Assembly (NCBI RefSeq): GCF_000739655.1
Contig: NZ_BATR01000061.1
Location: forward strand, 1-42,112
DNA from: Verrucomicrobium sp. BvORR106
GTDB lineage: Bacteria > Verrucomicrobiota > Verrucomicrobiia > Verrucomicrobiales > Verrucomicrobiaceae
Reading direction: 5' to 3'
Length of the DNA stretch: 42,112 nucleotides
Both the position numbers and the translations under genes were made by a program. Each line of letters begins with the position of its first letter. Position 1 is the first letter of the stretch. Below, piece after piece: positions 25,442 through 33,898 of the stretch. The notes beneath the pieces were generated by a model, which made no database searches, was not told where the DNA came from, and saw only the letters and a program-made list of their open reading frames with translations.

Positions 25442-26892
25442 TCACTCGCGCGCAGGCGATGCAAACTCGACAAGGAGATGCAGACCTGCCTGAAAGGGTT
25501 GTTTCTGGATGCTCGTCTGCAGGTATGCCAGCACTGGCTTGATGGGTGGGAATTCCAGGTGGCGTTGGAAGGCGTCCTTGCTCCGGAACTTCTCGAAGGT
25601 GACAAACTTCGTGTCTTCACCTTCCACCCGGGACAGCTGGTAAGTGACCACGCCAGGCTGGCTGCGGAATGGCGGCATGGCCACGTGATAGGTATCCATG
25701 AAGGCCTGCTGCGTTCCCGGTTGCGAGTCAACGAAGAGCATCACGGTGAGCGGTTGATCCTCCACGCGTGGTGCCCGGCGCCACTGCTCCTTCGAGAGCG
25801 GTTCCAGATCCTTTACATAGTAGATCTCCGCTTTGGCATCCAGCGCTGCGGTCTTTAACACATCGATGGCTTTTGCGTGCTCACTGAGGTCGAATTGCCG
25901 GAGCTCATTCCTGTCTGTCCATCTTTCGATCAGCCAGAACACGGAGATCTTATCCTGCTCTGAGAAAGCTTCTGCCTGGATGTTGCCCTCCTCGTTTCTG
26001 GCTTGCGTCACATAGTCCGTCAGCACTTTGCGGAAGTCATCACGTGATGCCGGTTTCACAGAATATCGGGTGAGCCTACCCACCACGGTGAGATGCTTTA
26101 CCTGCTCAAGCACCGCTTTTCCCACAGCCGTTGCCGACTGCGGGTTCTGTCCGGTTACGACTCGCTGGTCGGCGACGGCATGAGGAAGAAACGGACCGGA
26201 CTTCTCGAAGATGGCGCCACGTTCTTGCAGCTTCGACTCCAGCAGAAAAGGAACCACCTTGTCCAGCTTCACAGCCACCTCTTCTTCATTGGTGAAGGCA
26301 TTGATCTTCTTGCCCTTCACGAGGTATTCGCCGTTGGAGAGTTTGAGGTTGACCAGTCCCGCCGGACCATGGCACACCGCGCTCACGATGCCATTGTTCT
26401 CGTAAATGGTGGTCGCAAGCTTCGCCAAGGTGACATCGTCTGGGAAGTCCCACATCGTGCCATGCCCGCCGGCGAAATGAATGGCGACATACTCCCTGGG
26501 GTCAATCTCCGACGGCTTCTTGGTGTGCTCGATCTTGTCCCGATACACTTTATCCCCCAGAATTTTCGGTTGATCGGGTCCGCAAGGTCGAAGCCATCCA
26601 CGGGAGCTTTCCCGCCCTTGGGACTTACGAAGTCGATTTCATAGCCGGCACTCACCAGCACCTCCCAAGGGTGTGTGACTTCCGACAGGTAGAAGCCCGT
26701 GGGCTCTCCCGTGTCGCCCTTCTTGTCATGACTGGTGACTGCAAACAGCACCTTTCCCTTCCGCGACTCCGATGGTTGTGCCTGCGTGGATGCAAGATTC
26801 ATGATGATCATAAGGCTTGTGATCGTGATCACCATCCAGCGTCTGGATCCCAGTGTCAGCGTGCTTGAGTTTCTCTCTGTGGATGTGTTCAT
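25442..26892 (-). pseudogene. Exported DJ-1-ABM-ABM fusion (DJ-1 copy 3), split by a frameshift
   Basis: The N-terminal frame (ATG 26892) carries a signal peptide (VITITSLMIIMNLASTQAQ) and the first part of a DJ-1 domain (TGFYLSEVTHPWEVL, E71; DLADPINRKFWG). It then runs into unrelated sequence. The DJ-1 domain resumes in another frame from about 26556 (DKVYRDKIEH, then SAVCHGPAGL with the nucleophile Cys). It continues through two ABM domains (LTVVGRLTRYSVKP... and LTVMLFVDSQPG...) to the stop at 25442. The break falls in a G5 tract (26554-26558); six Gs would restore one frame of about 483 residues. It could be a sequencing error, phase variation or a true mutation; both halves look otherwise intact. 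First gene of unit D. Confidence 0.85.
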
Positions 26893-26973
26893 GCGTGTTG
26901 TTGTGATCAGGTTTGGTGGAGGGGTGCTGGGGGCGTCGTGTGAGGCACCACCCGTTTCGTCGGTGAGAGATAC

Positions 26974-26988
26974 TCAGATTCCATGCCA
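26974..26988 (-). promoter_or_regulatory. Sigma-54-like -24/-12 promoter, unit D
   Basis: The minus strand reads TGGCATGGAATCTGA. Predicted start near 26962, about 70 bases before the DJ-1-ABM-ABM gene; the histidine kinase gene follows in the same unit. Confidence 0.62.
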
Positions 26989-27060
26989 TTCACTTCCCAC
27001 TCGCGTTGGACGCTCAGGTTGAGGGATTTCGTCGCCATCGACTCGCTGCTGCGGCCGACG

Positions 27061-27087
27061 CAGAATCTCGCAGACTACGAAAAATTG
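27061..27087 (-). promoter_or_regulatory. Dyad activator sites, unit D (partly degenerate)
   Basis: The distal site CGAAAAATTG (27078-27087) starts exactly 104 bases from the last base of the -12 element, as the distal sites of units A, B and E do, and shares CGAAAAWTYGTTGC with unit A. At the proximal position (27061-27070) only the TCG half remains (CAGAATCTCG). A further perfect dyad CGAGGGCTCG lies at 27099-27108. Confidence 0.58.
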
Positions 27088-27153
27088 TTGCTCGCTGACG
27101 AGGGCTCGCTGTTTCAATGCCTCTCCGTCATCGATCATCTGTAGCAGCAGGCA

Positions 27154-30100
27154 TTACCTCTCTGCCACCGCTCCAACCCCCACCTCTGCGTCGGAGAGTC
27201 GTGTCGTCGATATCCCAGCCACCTTTTCCGCAAGCCGCTGCACCACGACATACAGCCACGGGATGAAGAACACGCCGACCACGGTAGCCAGGGTCATGCC
27301 AAAACACACTGCCGTGCCCAGGCTCTGGCGACTGGCTGCGCCAGCACCGGAGGAGATCACCAAGGGCACCACTCCGAGGATGAACGCCAGTGATGTCATC
27401 ACGATGGGACGCAAACGCAGTTTCGCCCCTTCCAGCGCGGCCTCTTCAATGGTCATGCCCTGCTCACGTCGCACTTTGGCGAATTCAACGATGAGGATGG
27501 CGTTCTTTGCCGCGAGCCCAATGAGCATGACCAGACCGATCTGCACATAGACATCATTCGTAAGTCCGCGCAGCCACGCGCCGAGGAACGCTCCGAATAC
27601 GCCAACAGGCAGGCCGAACAACACGGCAAACGGCACCGCCCAGCTCTCATACTGCGCGGCCAGCACGAGGAACACGAACAGCAACGCCAGCGCAAGGATC
27701 GTCGTCTGTTGCCCTGCGGCTTGCTGCTCCTGGAGGGCTGTCCCGGTCCACTCGTAGCCGTAGCCTTCAGGCAATTGTTTCCTCGCCAGTTCCTCCATGG
27801 TGGCGATCACCTGACCGGAGCTGTATCCCGGCGCGGCAGAGGCCGTGATCTCTGCCGCGCGGTAGACATTGTAGTGGGGCAAGAGGTCCGCACCGGTCAC
27901 GGGCTCCACCCTGGCGAAGGTGCTAAAGGGGACCATGCTCCCATCCATGCTGCGCACATAGATTTCATCGATATCCCCCGGACTCATCCGGTAGCCAGGC
28001 TCCGCCTGCACCTTCACCTGGAAGGTGCGGCCGAAGGCGGTAAGGTCATTCACATACAATCCGCCCAGATAGGACTGCAGCGCGCCAAAGACTGTATCCA
28101 GGGGAATGCCCAGTGTCTTGATCTTGTCGCGGTCCAGCTCGACGGAGAGTTGCGGCACCCGCGTGCTGTAGAAGGTGTAGGCCCTGGCGATGCCTCGTTG
28201 ATTCGAGACCGCCCCCAGAAATTGATCCGCGACCTGCTGCAACTCCTCGGCGGTTCCTCCACTGCGATCTTGCAGCTCAAACTGCACCCCGCCCGCATTT
28301 CCCAAGCCCTGGATGGGCGGAGGAGCGGTGGGAATGATGATCGCCTCGGGGATCTTGCTCAGTTTCGCAAACAATGACGGCACGATGTGCGCCATCTGCT
28401 CCTCAGGCTTCAGACGCTCGGACCAATCCTTCAGGGCGACAATGCAGGCACCGGAGTTCGAGCTGCGAGCGCCGCTCAGCAAGTTGACGCCGCCAATGGT
28501 GATCACCTCGCTTACGCCAGGGGTGTCTCTCAGGACAGCCTCCACCTGATGCAGCACGCGATCTGTGCGCTCCTGGGAGGCACCGTCTGGCAGGGCGGTG
28601 ATCACGAAGAGATAGCCCATGTCCTCATCCGGCAGAAACGAAGTTGGGAGGCGCTGGAGAAGTCCCACCGCTCCTGCGTAGATGGCGGCCAGGAGCACTG
28701 CTGAGATGAGGCCGAAGCGAATCAGTCTCCGGCACACGCTGACATACGTGCCTGTCACCCGGTCAAAGAACCGGTTAAAGGCCGCAAGCGCTCTCCCCAC
28801 CGGACCGCGGCTGGGACTGCGATGGCGCAGCAACATCACACAGAGGGCGGGGGTCAAGGTCAGGGCCACCAGCGCGGAGATCAAGACTGCGATGGAAAGA
28901 GTGACCGCGAACTGCTGATACAATCTGCCCGTGATGCCGCCCATGAAGGACACCGGGATGAATACCGAGCACAGCACCAGGGCAATGGCGACCACGGGGC
29001 CGGACACTTCAGTCATGGCGCGCTGGGTGGCGAGCAGCGGGCTCAGCCCTTGCCCAAGATGATGTTCCACCGCCTCCACCACCACAATGGCGTCATCCAC
29101 CACCAGGCCAATGGCCAGCACCAGTGCAAAGAGGGTCAGTGTATTGATTGAAAATCCGAGCGGACCCAAGATGGCGAAGGTGCCGATCAGGGACACCGGT
29201 ACTGCCAGCATGGGGATGAACGTCGCACGCCAGTTCCCCAGAAAAAGGAACACCACGATGACGACCAGCGCAAAAGCCTCAGCGAGCGTGTGAATCACCT
29301 CCTCAATGGAGGCCGTGACAAAGCGGGTGGTGTCAAAGCTCACTGCCACTTTCATGCCTGGCGGCAGTGCCTTCGCGAGCTCGTCCATGCGGGCCTTTGT
29401 GGCATTCGCCGTATCCAGGGCATTGGCCGTGGGCAACTGAAAGATGCCAAGCAACGCCGCAGGCGATCCATTGACGCGGCCAAAGCTGATGTAGTCCTTT
29501 CCACCGAGCTCCGTTCTCGCCACATCCCGAATGCGCACGACGGTTCCGTCTGGCAACGTCAGGATCACGATGTTGCCAAACTCCTCCGGACTGACGAGGC
29601 GTCCCTTCACGTTGACGGAGAATTGGAACTCCACGCCTTTCTCCGCAGGGGGCGACCCGATTTGCCCGGCCGCCGCCTGTACATTCTGCTCCTGAAGGGC
29701 GCGGGACACGTCATTCGCAGTGAGCCCCAGTTTTGCCAGCTTGTCCGGCTGCAACCACACACGCATGGAGTAGTCTTTCTGTGTGAAGATCTGTACCGCG
29801 CCCACGCCCGGTACGCGGGCCAGTTCGGATTGCAGATTCAGAAAGGAATAGTTGTTGAGGAAGAGATCATCATAGACGCCGTCAGGCGAGCTGAGAGAGA
29901 AGACGAGGAGGATGTCCGGCGACTGCTTGGTAACGGTGATGCCGTTCTTGGTCACGTCCGTCGGCAGCTTCGGCTGGGCACGCGCGACGCGATTCTGCAC
30001 GTCCACCGCAGCATCATCGATGTTCTTGCCCACCTTGAAGGTGACCTTGATGCTGCATTGTCCATCGCTGGTGCTGCTGCTGGACATGTAGATCATGTCC

Positions 30101-30318
30101 TCTGCACCATTGATCTCCTGTTCCAGTGGGGTGGTCACCGTTTCCTCTACCACCTTGGAACTTGCGCCGGGATAGATCGCCGTCACCTGGATGGTCGGCG
30201 GGGTCATGTCCGGATAACGGGCAATAGGCAGCGAACGCATTCCCAGATACCCCACGAGCACGATGAGGATCGAGAGTACCATCGCAAACACACGGCGCTG
30301 GATGAAGAAATGGGCCAT
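27154..30318 (-). CDS. RND multidrug efflux permease (HAE1/AcrB family)
   Basis: 1054 residues, full length for the family. The N-terminus FFIQRRVFAMVLSILIVLVG is typical of AcrB-type transporters. The proton-relay Asp pair is in LVVDDAIVVVEAVEHHLG (near residue 405, helix 4), the matching Lys in GLAAKNAILIVEFAKVRREQG (helix 10), and the porter-domain motifs (AIYPGASSKVVEETVTTPLEQEINGAEDM as spaced pieces) are intact. It sits in the inner membrane and exchanges protons for amphiphilic drugs or metabolites. It lies 18 bases downstream of its periplasmic adaptor gene in unit E. No TolC-like outer-membrane factor is encoded nearby, so the pump must borrow one. Confidence 0.97.
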   Translation of the reverse strand: MAHFFIQRRVFAMVLSILIVLVGYLGMRSLPIARYPDMTPPTIQVTAIYPGASSKVVEETVTTPLEQEINGAEDMIYMSSSSTSDGQCSIKVTFKVGKNIDDAAVDVQNRVARAQPKLPTDVTKNGITVTKQSPDILLVFSLSSPDGVYDDLFLNNYSFLNLQSELARVPGVGAVQIFTQKDYSMRVWLQPDKLAKLGLTANDVSRALQEQNVQAAAGQIGSPPAEKGVEFQFSVNVKGRLVSPEEFGNIVILTLPDGTVVRIRDVARTELGGKDYISFGRVNGSPAALLGIFQLPTANALDTANATKARMDELAKALPPGMKVAVSFDTTRFVTASIEEVIHTLAEAFALVVIVVFLFLGNWRATFIPMLAVPVSLIGTFAILGPLGFSINTLTLFALVLAIGLVVDDAIVVVEAVEHHLGQGLSPLLATQRAMTEVSGPVVAIALVLCSVFIPVSFMGGITGRLYQQFAVTLSIAVLISALVALTLTPALCVMLLRHRSPSRGPVGRALAAFNRFFDRVTGTYVSVCRRLIRFGLISAVLLAAIYAGAVGLLQRLPTSFLPDEDMGYLFVITALPDGASQERTDRVLHQVEAVLRDTPGVSEVITIGGVNLLSGARSSNSGACIVALKDWSERLKPEEQMAHIVPSLFAKLSKIPEAIIIPTAPPPIQGLGNAGGVQFELQDRSGGTAEELQQVADQFLGAVSNQRGIARAYTFYSTRVPQLSVELDRDKIKTLGIPLDTVFGALQSYLGGLYVNDLTAFGRTFQVKVQAEPGYRMSPGDIDEIYVRSMDGSMVPFSTFARVEPVTGADLLPHYNVYRAAEITASAAPGYSSGQVIATMEELARKQLPEGYGYEWTGTALQEQQAAGQQTTILALALLFVFLVLAAQYESWAVPFAVLFGLPVGVFGAFLGAWLRGLTNDVYVQIGLVMLIGLAAKNAILIVEFAKVRREQGMTIEEAALEGAKLRLRPIVMTSLAFILGVVPLVISSGAGAASRQSLGTAVCFGMTLATVVGVFFIPWLYVVVQRLAEKVAGISTTRLSDAEVGVGAVAER

Positions 30319-30336
30319 GATTCGGTGGGATAGAGG

Positions 30337-31569
30337 CTAGTTCACCTTGGGGAGGTCTGACTGGGCGGCAGCAGGAGGTGGCTCTGTCCGATCCTCTGCG
30401 AGGGACGGTGGGCTCTGGGGCACGGGACTCACCCGCATACCGGGCCTCGCCTTCTGCACTCCCTCCACAATGACCTGCTCGCCCTCCACGAGCCCCTTCG
30501 TCACCACGACGAAGCTCTCAAACGGCTCAGCCGTCTCAATGGCGCGCTGCTCCACCTGGTTCTCCTGTCCCACCACATAGACGAACCGCACGCTCTGTGT
30601 GGTCACCACCGCCCGCTGTGATACGAGAATGGCGCCGGAGCGCTCCTCCGGCCGGGCGCGTACGCGAGCGAACTGTCCCGGTCGCAGCAGCCCTTGTTCA
30701 TTGGGAAATGCCACGACCACCTTGAGCGTGCCGGCGCGTGCATCGAGTGTGCGATCCGCGAAGTCGAATTTCCCATCCTGCGCATACACGGATGCATCCC
30801 CCAGGATCAGCCAGAACGGCATGGCCACGCTGTAGCGCTCCTGCGCATCCTTGTCCCCCAGGAAACGTCTTTGGTACCGGAGGAACCATCCTTCTGGCAC
30901 ATGAAACACAGCCCTCATGGGATCCACCGTGGAAACGGTCGCCAGCAGAGTGGCGCTGCCCATGTTCCCCACGTAGTTGCCCACATCCACCTGGCGCTCA
31001 CCGATGATGCCATCAAATGGCGCGTGCATTTCCGTGTATCCTAGATCCAGGGTCGCCTTCTTGAGAGCGGCCTTTGCCCCCATCACATCCGCTTCTGCCA
31101 CCTGGGCGACGGCGAGCGCGTCATCCAGATCCTGCTGCGAGATGGCGCTCTGCTTCACCAGCGGGCGGAGACGTTCCACATCCGCCTCGGCCCGTGCGAG
31201 CGTGACCTCAGCCCTCCTCACTTGGGCGCGAGTCTGCTCCACGATCGCCTGGTAAGGCTGCGGATCGATCTGGAAGAGCAGGTCGCCCTCCTTCACGCGT
31301 CCTCCTTCCTTGAAGGGAGCTTGGGTGAGAAACCCCTGCACTCGCGCACGGATCTCCACCGTGGAGAATGCCTCCGTCTGCGCCACATGCTCCACGTAGA
31401 TGGGCACATTCTTCTTCTGCACGGTGGTCACGAGGACTGTCGGCGGAGGCGGATCAGCATGGCCCTCGTCCCGCCTGCCCCTGCAACTCGCGAGAGCCAG
31501 CGCGACGAGGCCTGCGATTAGATGAAGGAGTAAAGTGGTTGTAAAGGTCCTCTCGATCCTGATCCTCAT
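30337..31569 (-). CDS. RND efflux periplasmic adaptor lipoprotein (AcrA family)
   Basis: 410 residues. The lipoprotein signal (LLHLIAGLVALALASC) has a lipobox LASC, so the mature protein is anchored by a lipidated Cys. Lipoyl half-motifs (VEIRARVQGFLTQAPFKEGGRVKEGDLLFQIDPQPYQ and the later APFDGIIGERQVDVGNYVG region, here given as short pieces) flank a coiled-coil hairpin (about 105-165). Beta-barrel and membrane-proximal parts follow (RPGQFARVRAR, VVTKGLVEGEQVIVEG). It bridges the permease and an outer-membrane channel. The -24/-12-like element ends only 13 bases before this ATG, so the predicted transcript has almost no leader; a purine run (AAAGGGGGGG) precedes the ATG. Confidence 0.95.
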   Translation of the reverse strand: MRIRIERTFTTTLLLHLIAGLVALALASCRGRRDEGHADPPPPTVLVTTVQKKNVPIYVEHVAQTEAFSTVEIRARVQGFLTQAPFKEGGRVKEGDLLFQIDPQPYQAIVEQTRAQVRRAEVTLARAEADVERLRPLVKQSAISQQDLDDALAVAQVAEADVMGAKAALKKATLDLGYTEMHAPFDGIIGERQVDVGNYVGNMGSATLLATVSTVDPMRAVFHVPEGWFLRYQRRFLGDKDAQERYSVAMPFWLILGDASVYAQDGKFDFADRTLDARAGTLKVVVAFPNEQGLLRPGQFARVRARPEERSGAILVSQRAVVTTQSVRFVYVVGQENQVEQRAIETAEPFESFVVVTKGLVEGEQVIVEGVQKARPGMRVSPVPQSPPSLAEDRTEPPPAAAQSDLPKVN

Positions 31570-31582
31570 GCCCCCCTTTCAC

Positions 31583-31597
31583 TCACCTTCTGTGCCA
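31583..31597 (-). promoter_or_regulatory. Sigma-54-like -24/-12 promoter, unit E (RND pump)
   Basis: The minus strand reads TGGCACAGAAGGTGA. The dyad pair begins exactly 87 bases from its last base. The predicted start near 31571 leaves only 2 bases before the adaptor ATG, which is a weakness of this call unless the mRNA is leaderless. Confidence 0.6.
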
Positions 31598-31669
31598 GGG
31601 GACATGTGCTTCCATTTCTCTCTCAGCGCCTGCATCTTAGGTCCCACCCCCAAGCGCCGTGGCAGCATG

Positions 31670-31696
31670 CGAAACATCGTGTGCGACGAACTCTCG
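31670..31696 (-). promoter_or_regulatory. Paired CGA-N4-TCG activator sites, unit E
   Basis: CGAAACATCG (31670-31679) and CGAACTCTCG (31687-31696) are two perfect dyads with starts 17 bp apart, in the same position relative to the -12 element as in units A and B. A 29-base alignment with the unit A pair matches at about 19 positions, concentrated in the dyads. Confidence 0.7.
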
Positions 31697-32091
31697 ATGC
31701 CGTCACAACGACAATTCGAGCGCCACCTCGGCACAACTCATCTGGACTTGCGCCTGCGCAGCGGCTTTTCAGATCGGGTGCGGAGTGGGAACCGCCGATT
31801 CCGCATCACCTGTAATTTCCTGTTACCCTTCGTCACTTGGCCGCGTCCAGCTAGCCTGAGCCATCCTTTCAGCTTGCCTGTTCTCATTTGGCTCCACTAC
31901 CTCTCGCCGCCTTGATTCCCACAATCATAGGCTATTGGGAATGATCTCCTCTACTCTTGCCACTGTAAGCTTGCGCGTCTGTGTCACCTGCGTCAGGCTG
32001 ATGTGTTTTGGCAAAGGAACAATCAGTCTGTCCGAGGCTCCGGCCAAGGATGGGCGACTCGCTAGCGTTGCGTAGCCTATTCATTATGAGA
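31697..32091. other. Intergenic spacer, no gene
   Basis: About 395 bases between the unit E activator sites and the tRNA gene. I find no ORF with credible composition, no repeat and no terminator with a T-run. Confidence 0.6.
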
Positions 32092-32177
32092 TGCCGACAG
32101 CGGGACTCGAACCCGCACGGTGGTCACCCACCAACAGATTTTAAGTCTGGTGCGTCTACCGATTTCGCCATGTCGGC
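32092..32177 (-). tRNA. tRNA-Leu (anticodon TAA)
   Basis: 86 bases reading GCCGACA at the 5' end and pairing with TGTCGGC before the discriminator A. The D-loop is AATCGGTAGACGC, the anticodon arm AGACTTAAAATCT has anticodon TAA, there is a long variable arm (GGTGGGTGACCACC region), and the T-loop is GGGTTCGAGTCCC. The long class II variable arm and anticodon identify leucine. CCA is not encoded. Confidence 0.95.
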
Positions 32178-32351
32178 CGGTTGATCGGGGAAGGCGGAAG
32201 TGTCCTTGAGAATCGACGGCAGGCAAGTCGGAATCTGGTGATTCTCGCCGTTGTGTTTGAAGGCGCTGGGGCAGGGGGGCTGTTGGCGGAGAGAGGTCTT
32301 CCATTGAACATTCTGAGGTCTCGGCGCACTCAAGAGAAAACTTGTCCCCCC

Positions 32352-32948
32352 ATGTCCCTGTTTCGCTGCGTCCTGTCGGTGCTGTTTGTTGGCTGTCTTG
32401 GTACTTGCTTCTCGCCCTCGATGGCGTCCGCCCAAGGAGAGCCGTTTGCCACGTTTGACCGGGTGAAGGCGCGTCTGGCCAAGGGGGATGTGGAGGCGCT
32501 GACGGAGGTCAAAGCGCTGCCGGGCGACACGGCGATCTCGGGTCTGGTGAGGTTCTTTCGGGAGAACCATGAGGTGCCCCAGCCCACGGCGAAGCAGAAG
32601 GAAATTGCCACGAGGGCGGCCGTGTTGCTCACTGAAGCGCCGACGGCGGAGGAATACATCAAGAGGCTCTACAAGAAGGTCGAGGACCGACCGAACTCAC
32701 CGCAACTGGTGCGGCAGCGGACCACGGTGCTGCAATGCCTCGTGATCGCCCGTAACCGGTTTGCCGTGGGACAACTCGTGGAACTGCTGGAGGAGTCCAA
32801 CCTGGAGGTGCCAGTCAGTCAGTTCGTTGCAGCGCTTGGCCAGATGAATCTGCCCGGAGCCCCGTTTGGAAACACAAACGCCAACCCGGCGACAGTGGCG
32901 TCATGGGAGACGTGGTGGAAGGCGAATCAGGGCAACGTGCCCAAGTAG
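32352..32948 (+). CDS. Exported hypothetical protein, HEAT-like helices
   Basis: 198 residues from ATG 32352; the frame is open back to 32181, but the later ATG opens directly into a signal peptide (FRCVLSVLFVGCLGTCFSPSMASAQ). The mature part is a series of amphipathic helices (FATFDRVKARLAKGDVEALTEV as short repeats; TAEEYIKRLYKKVED; FAVGQLVELLEESNLEVP) that look like HEAT or armadillo-type repeats, with a Trp-rich end (ATVASWETWWKANQG). No catalytic motif is visible. It lies alone between the tRNA-Leu gene and a convergent GST gene. A periplasmic scaffold is possible. Confidence 0.7.
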   Translation: MSLFRCVLSVLFVGCLGTCFSPSMASAQGEPFATFDRVKARLAKGDVEALTEVKALPGDTAISGLVRFFRENHEVPQPTAKQKEIATRAAVLLTEAPTAEEYIKRLYKKVEDRPNSPQLVRQRTTVLQCLVIARNRFAVGQLVELLEESNLEVPVSQFVAALGQMNLPGAPFGNTNANPATVASWETWWKANQGNVPK

Positions 32949-33032
32949 GGCGGCGCAGGTTCGTGGTGGGCGAGAGGGGCACGCGCGCGTCTCTCGCGAC
33001 CCTTCAGGCCCGGATGGTCGTTCAATCTGAAC

Positions 33033-33695
33033 TCAGAACTTGAACCCGCTCATGCGGGCGCGCCACGCACCCAGCGCGGTGAGTTCTGTGGGGAGGGAGT
33101 TCCAGCCCTTCCAGGTGTAGTTGCCGATTATCCCGTAGAGCAAGAAGTCGGCGTACACTGGCTGATCGCCAATAAGGAAGGGCCTTTCCTGCACCATGGC
33201 ATCGAACCGCGCGAAGTGTGTGGCGGCACCGGCCCGGAGCTGGTCGATCTGTTGGCGCCACTGGTCCACGCACCCTTTCCCAAACTTCCGCTCCTTGTGG
33301 CGGATCAACATGGTGCGGGCGACCAAGTCTGTGATGGAGGGGACATAGAAGACATCGGTGGCGCGGAAGGTGGCCCCTTCCACTTCGTTGTCGAGATAGT
33401 CCACGAGGATGTCCTGGAGCCCGGCGTATTTGGCAGGGAAGAGTCTGCCACCGGCAAACGTGGCGTCGAGATACCGGGCAACGTCCTGCGTGTCCGCACC
33501 GGTTTCATAAACCACGCGATCTCCGTGCTTCAACGCAGGCATCTGGTAGTAGGCCCCCTGGGTGAGCTCAATCACCTTGGAGCGATCCCAGTTGGGAACG
33601 TCGATGACCTCATACGTCACGCCCGCGGCATCGAGGATGCGCTTAACAGGAATGCAGTAGGGGCTGTGGGAGAGGTCGTAGAGAGCGAGAGACAT
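33033..33695 (-). CDS. Glutathione S-transferase family protein
   Basis: 220 residues from ATG 33695. An N-terminal thioredoxin-like GST domain has the active-site start LYDLSHSPYCIPVKRILDAAG (Ser/Cys region near 9-14), the cis-Pro segment YYQMPALKHGDRVVYETGADTQDVARYLD with ET/GAD for glutathione gamma-Glu binding, and an all-helical C-terminal domain (FLIGDQPVYADFLLYGIIGNY) with the N-capping box. It may conjugate or reduce electrophiles, but it lies outside the dyad-controlled units. An 8-bp tandem repeat follows immediately upstream (33731-33762). The longer frame to 33836 would run through that repeat and was rejected. Confidence 0.88.
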   Translation of the reverse strand: MSLALYDLSHSPYCIPVKRILDAAGVTYEVIDVPNWDRSKVIELTQGAYYQMPALKHGDRVVYETGADTQDVARYLDATFAGGRLFPAKYAGLQDILVDYLDNEVEGATFRATDVFYVPSITDLVARTMLIRHKERKFGKGCVDQWRQQIDQLRAGAATHFARFDAMVQERPFLIGDQPVYADFLLYGIIGNYTWKGWNSLPTELTALGAWRARMSGFKF

Positions 33696-33730
33696 GGCGG
33701 GCGGGTGAAAATTAGGAATTGGGAATGCGG

Positions 33731-33762
33731 AGTGGTGGAGTGGTGGAGTGGTGGAGTGGTGG
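33731..33762. repeat. 8-bp tandem repeat (AGTGGTGG)4
   Basis: Four perfect copies of AGTGGTGG upstream of the GST gene and downstream of the lexA terminator. Copy number could vary between strains. Confidence 0.9.
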
Positions 33763-33833
33763 CGCAATTTCAGAATGAGGGATCGAGAATACAGAATCGT
33801 GCGGCACAGAATCATACGCTCTACGCATGCACA

Positions 33834-33866
33834 CAAAAAAGGGACGCGTCTGGAAGAGCGTCCCTT
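33834..33866 (-). terminator. Rho-independent terminator of lexA
   Basis: Read on the minus strand: stem AAGGGACGC (from 33866) pairing with GCGTCCCTT (to 33839), then a T-run (33840-33835). It lies 33 bases after the lexA stop. Confidence 0.85.
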
Positions 33867-33898
33867 AGAAGGAAGAAATGGGTGGGGAGAAGCGAGAC

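Noticed and set aside
32971-32996. Hairpin CGAGAG...CTCTCG as a terminator between the HEAT-like and GST genes
   Set aside because: Six-pair stem with a 14-base loop and no T-run on either side.
33731-33762. CRISPR array
   Set aside because: Units of 8 bp (and of 7 bp at 41347-41388) without spacers are simple tandem repeats; no cas genes are present.
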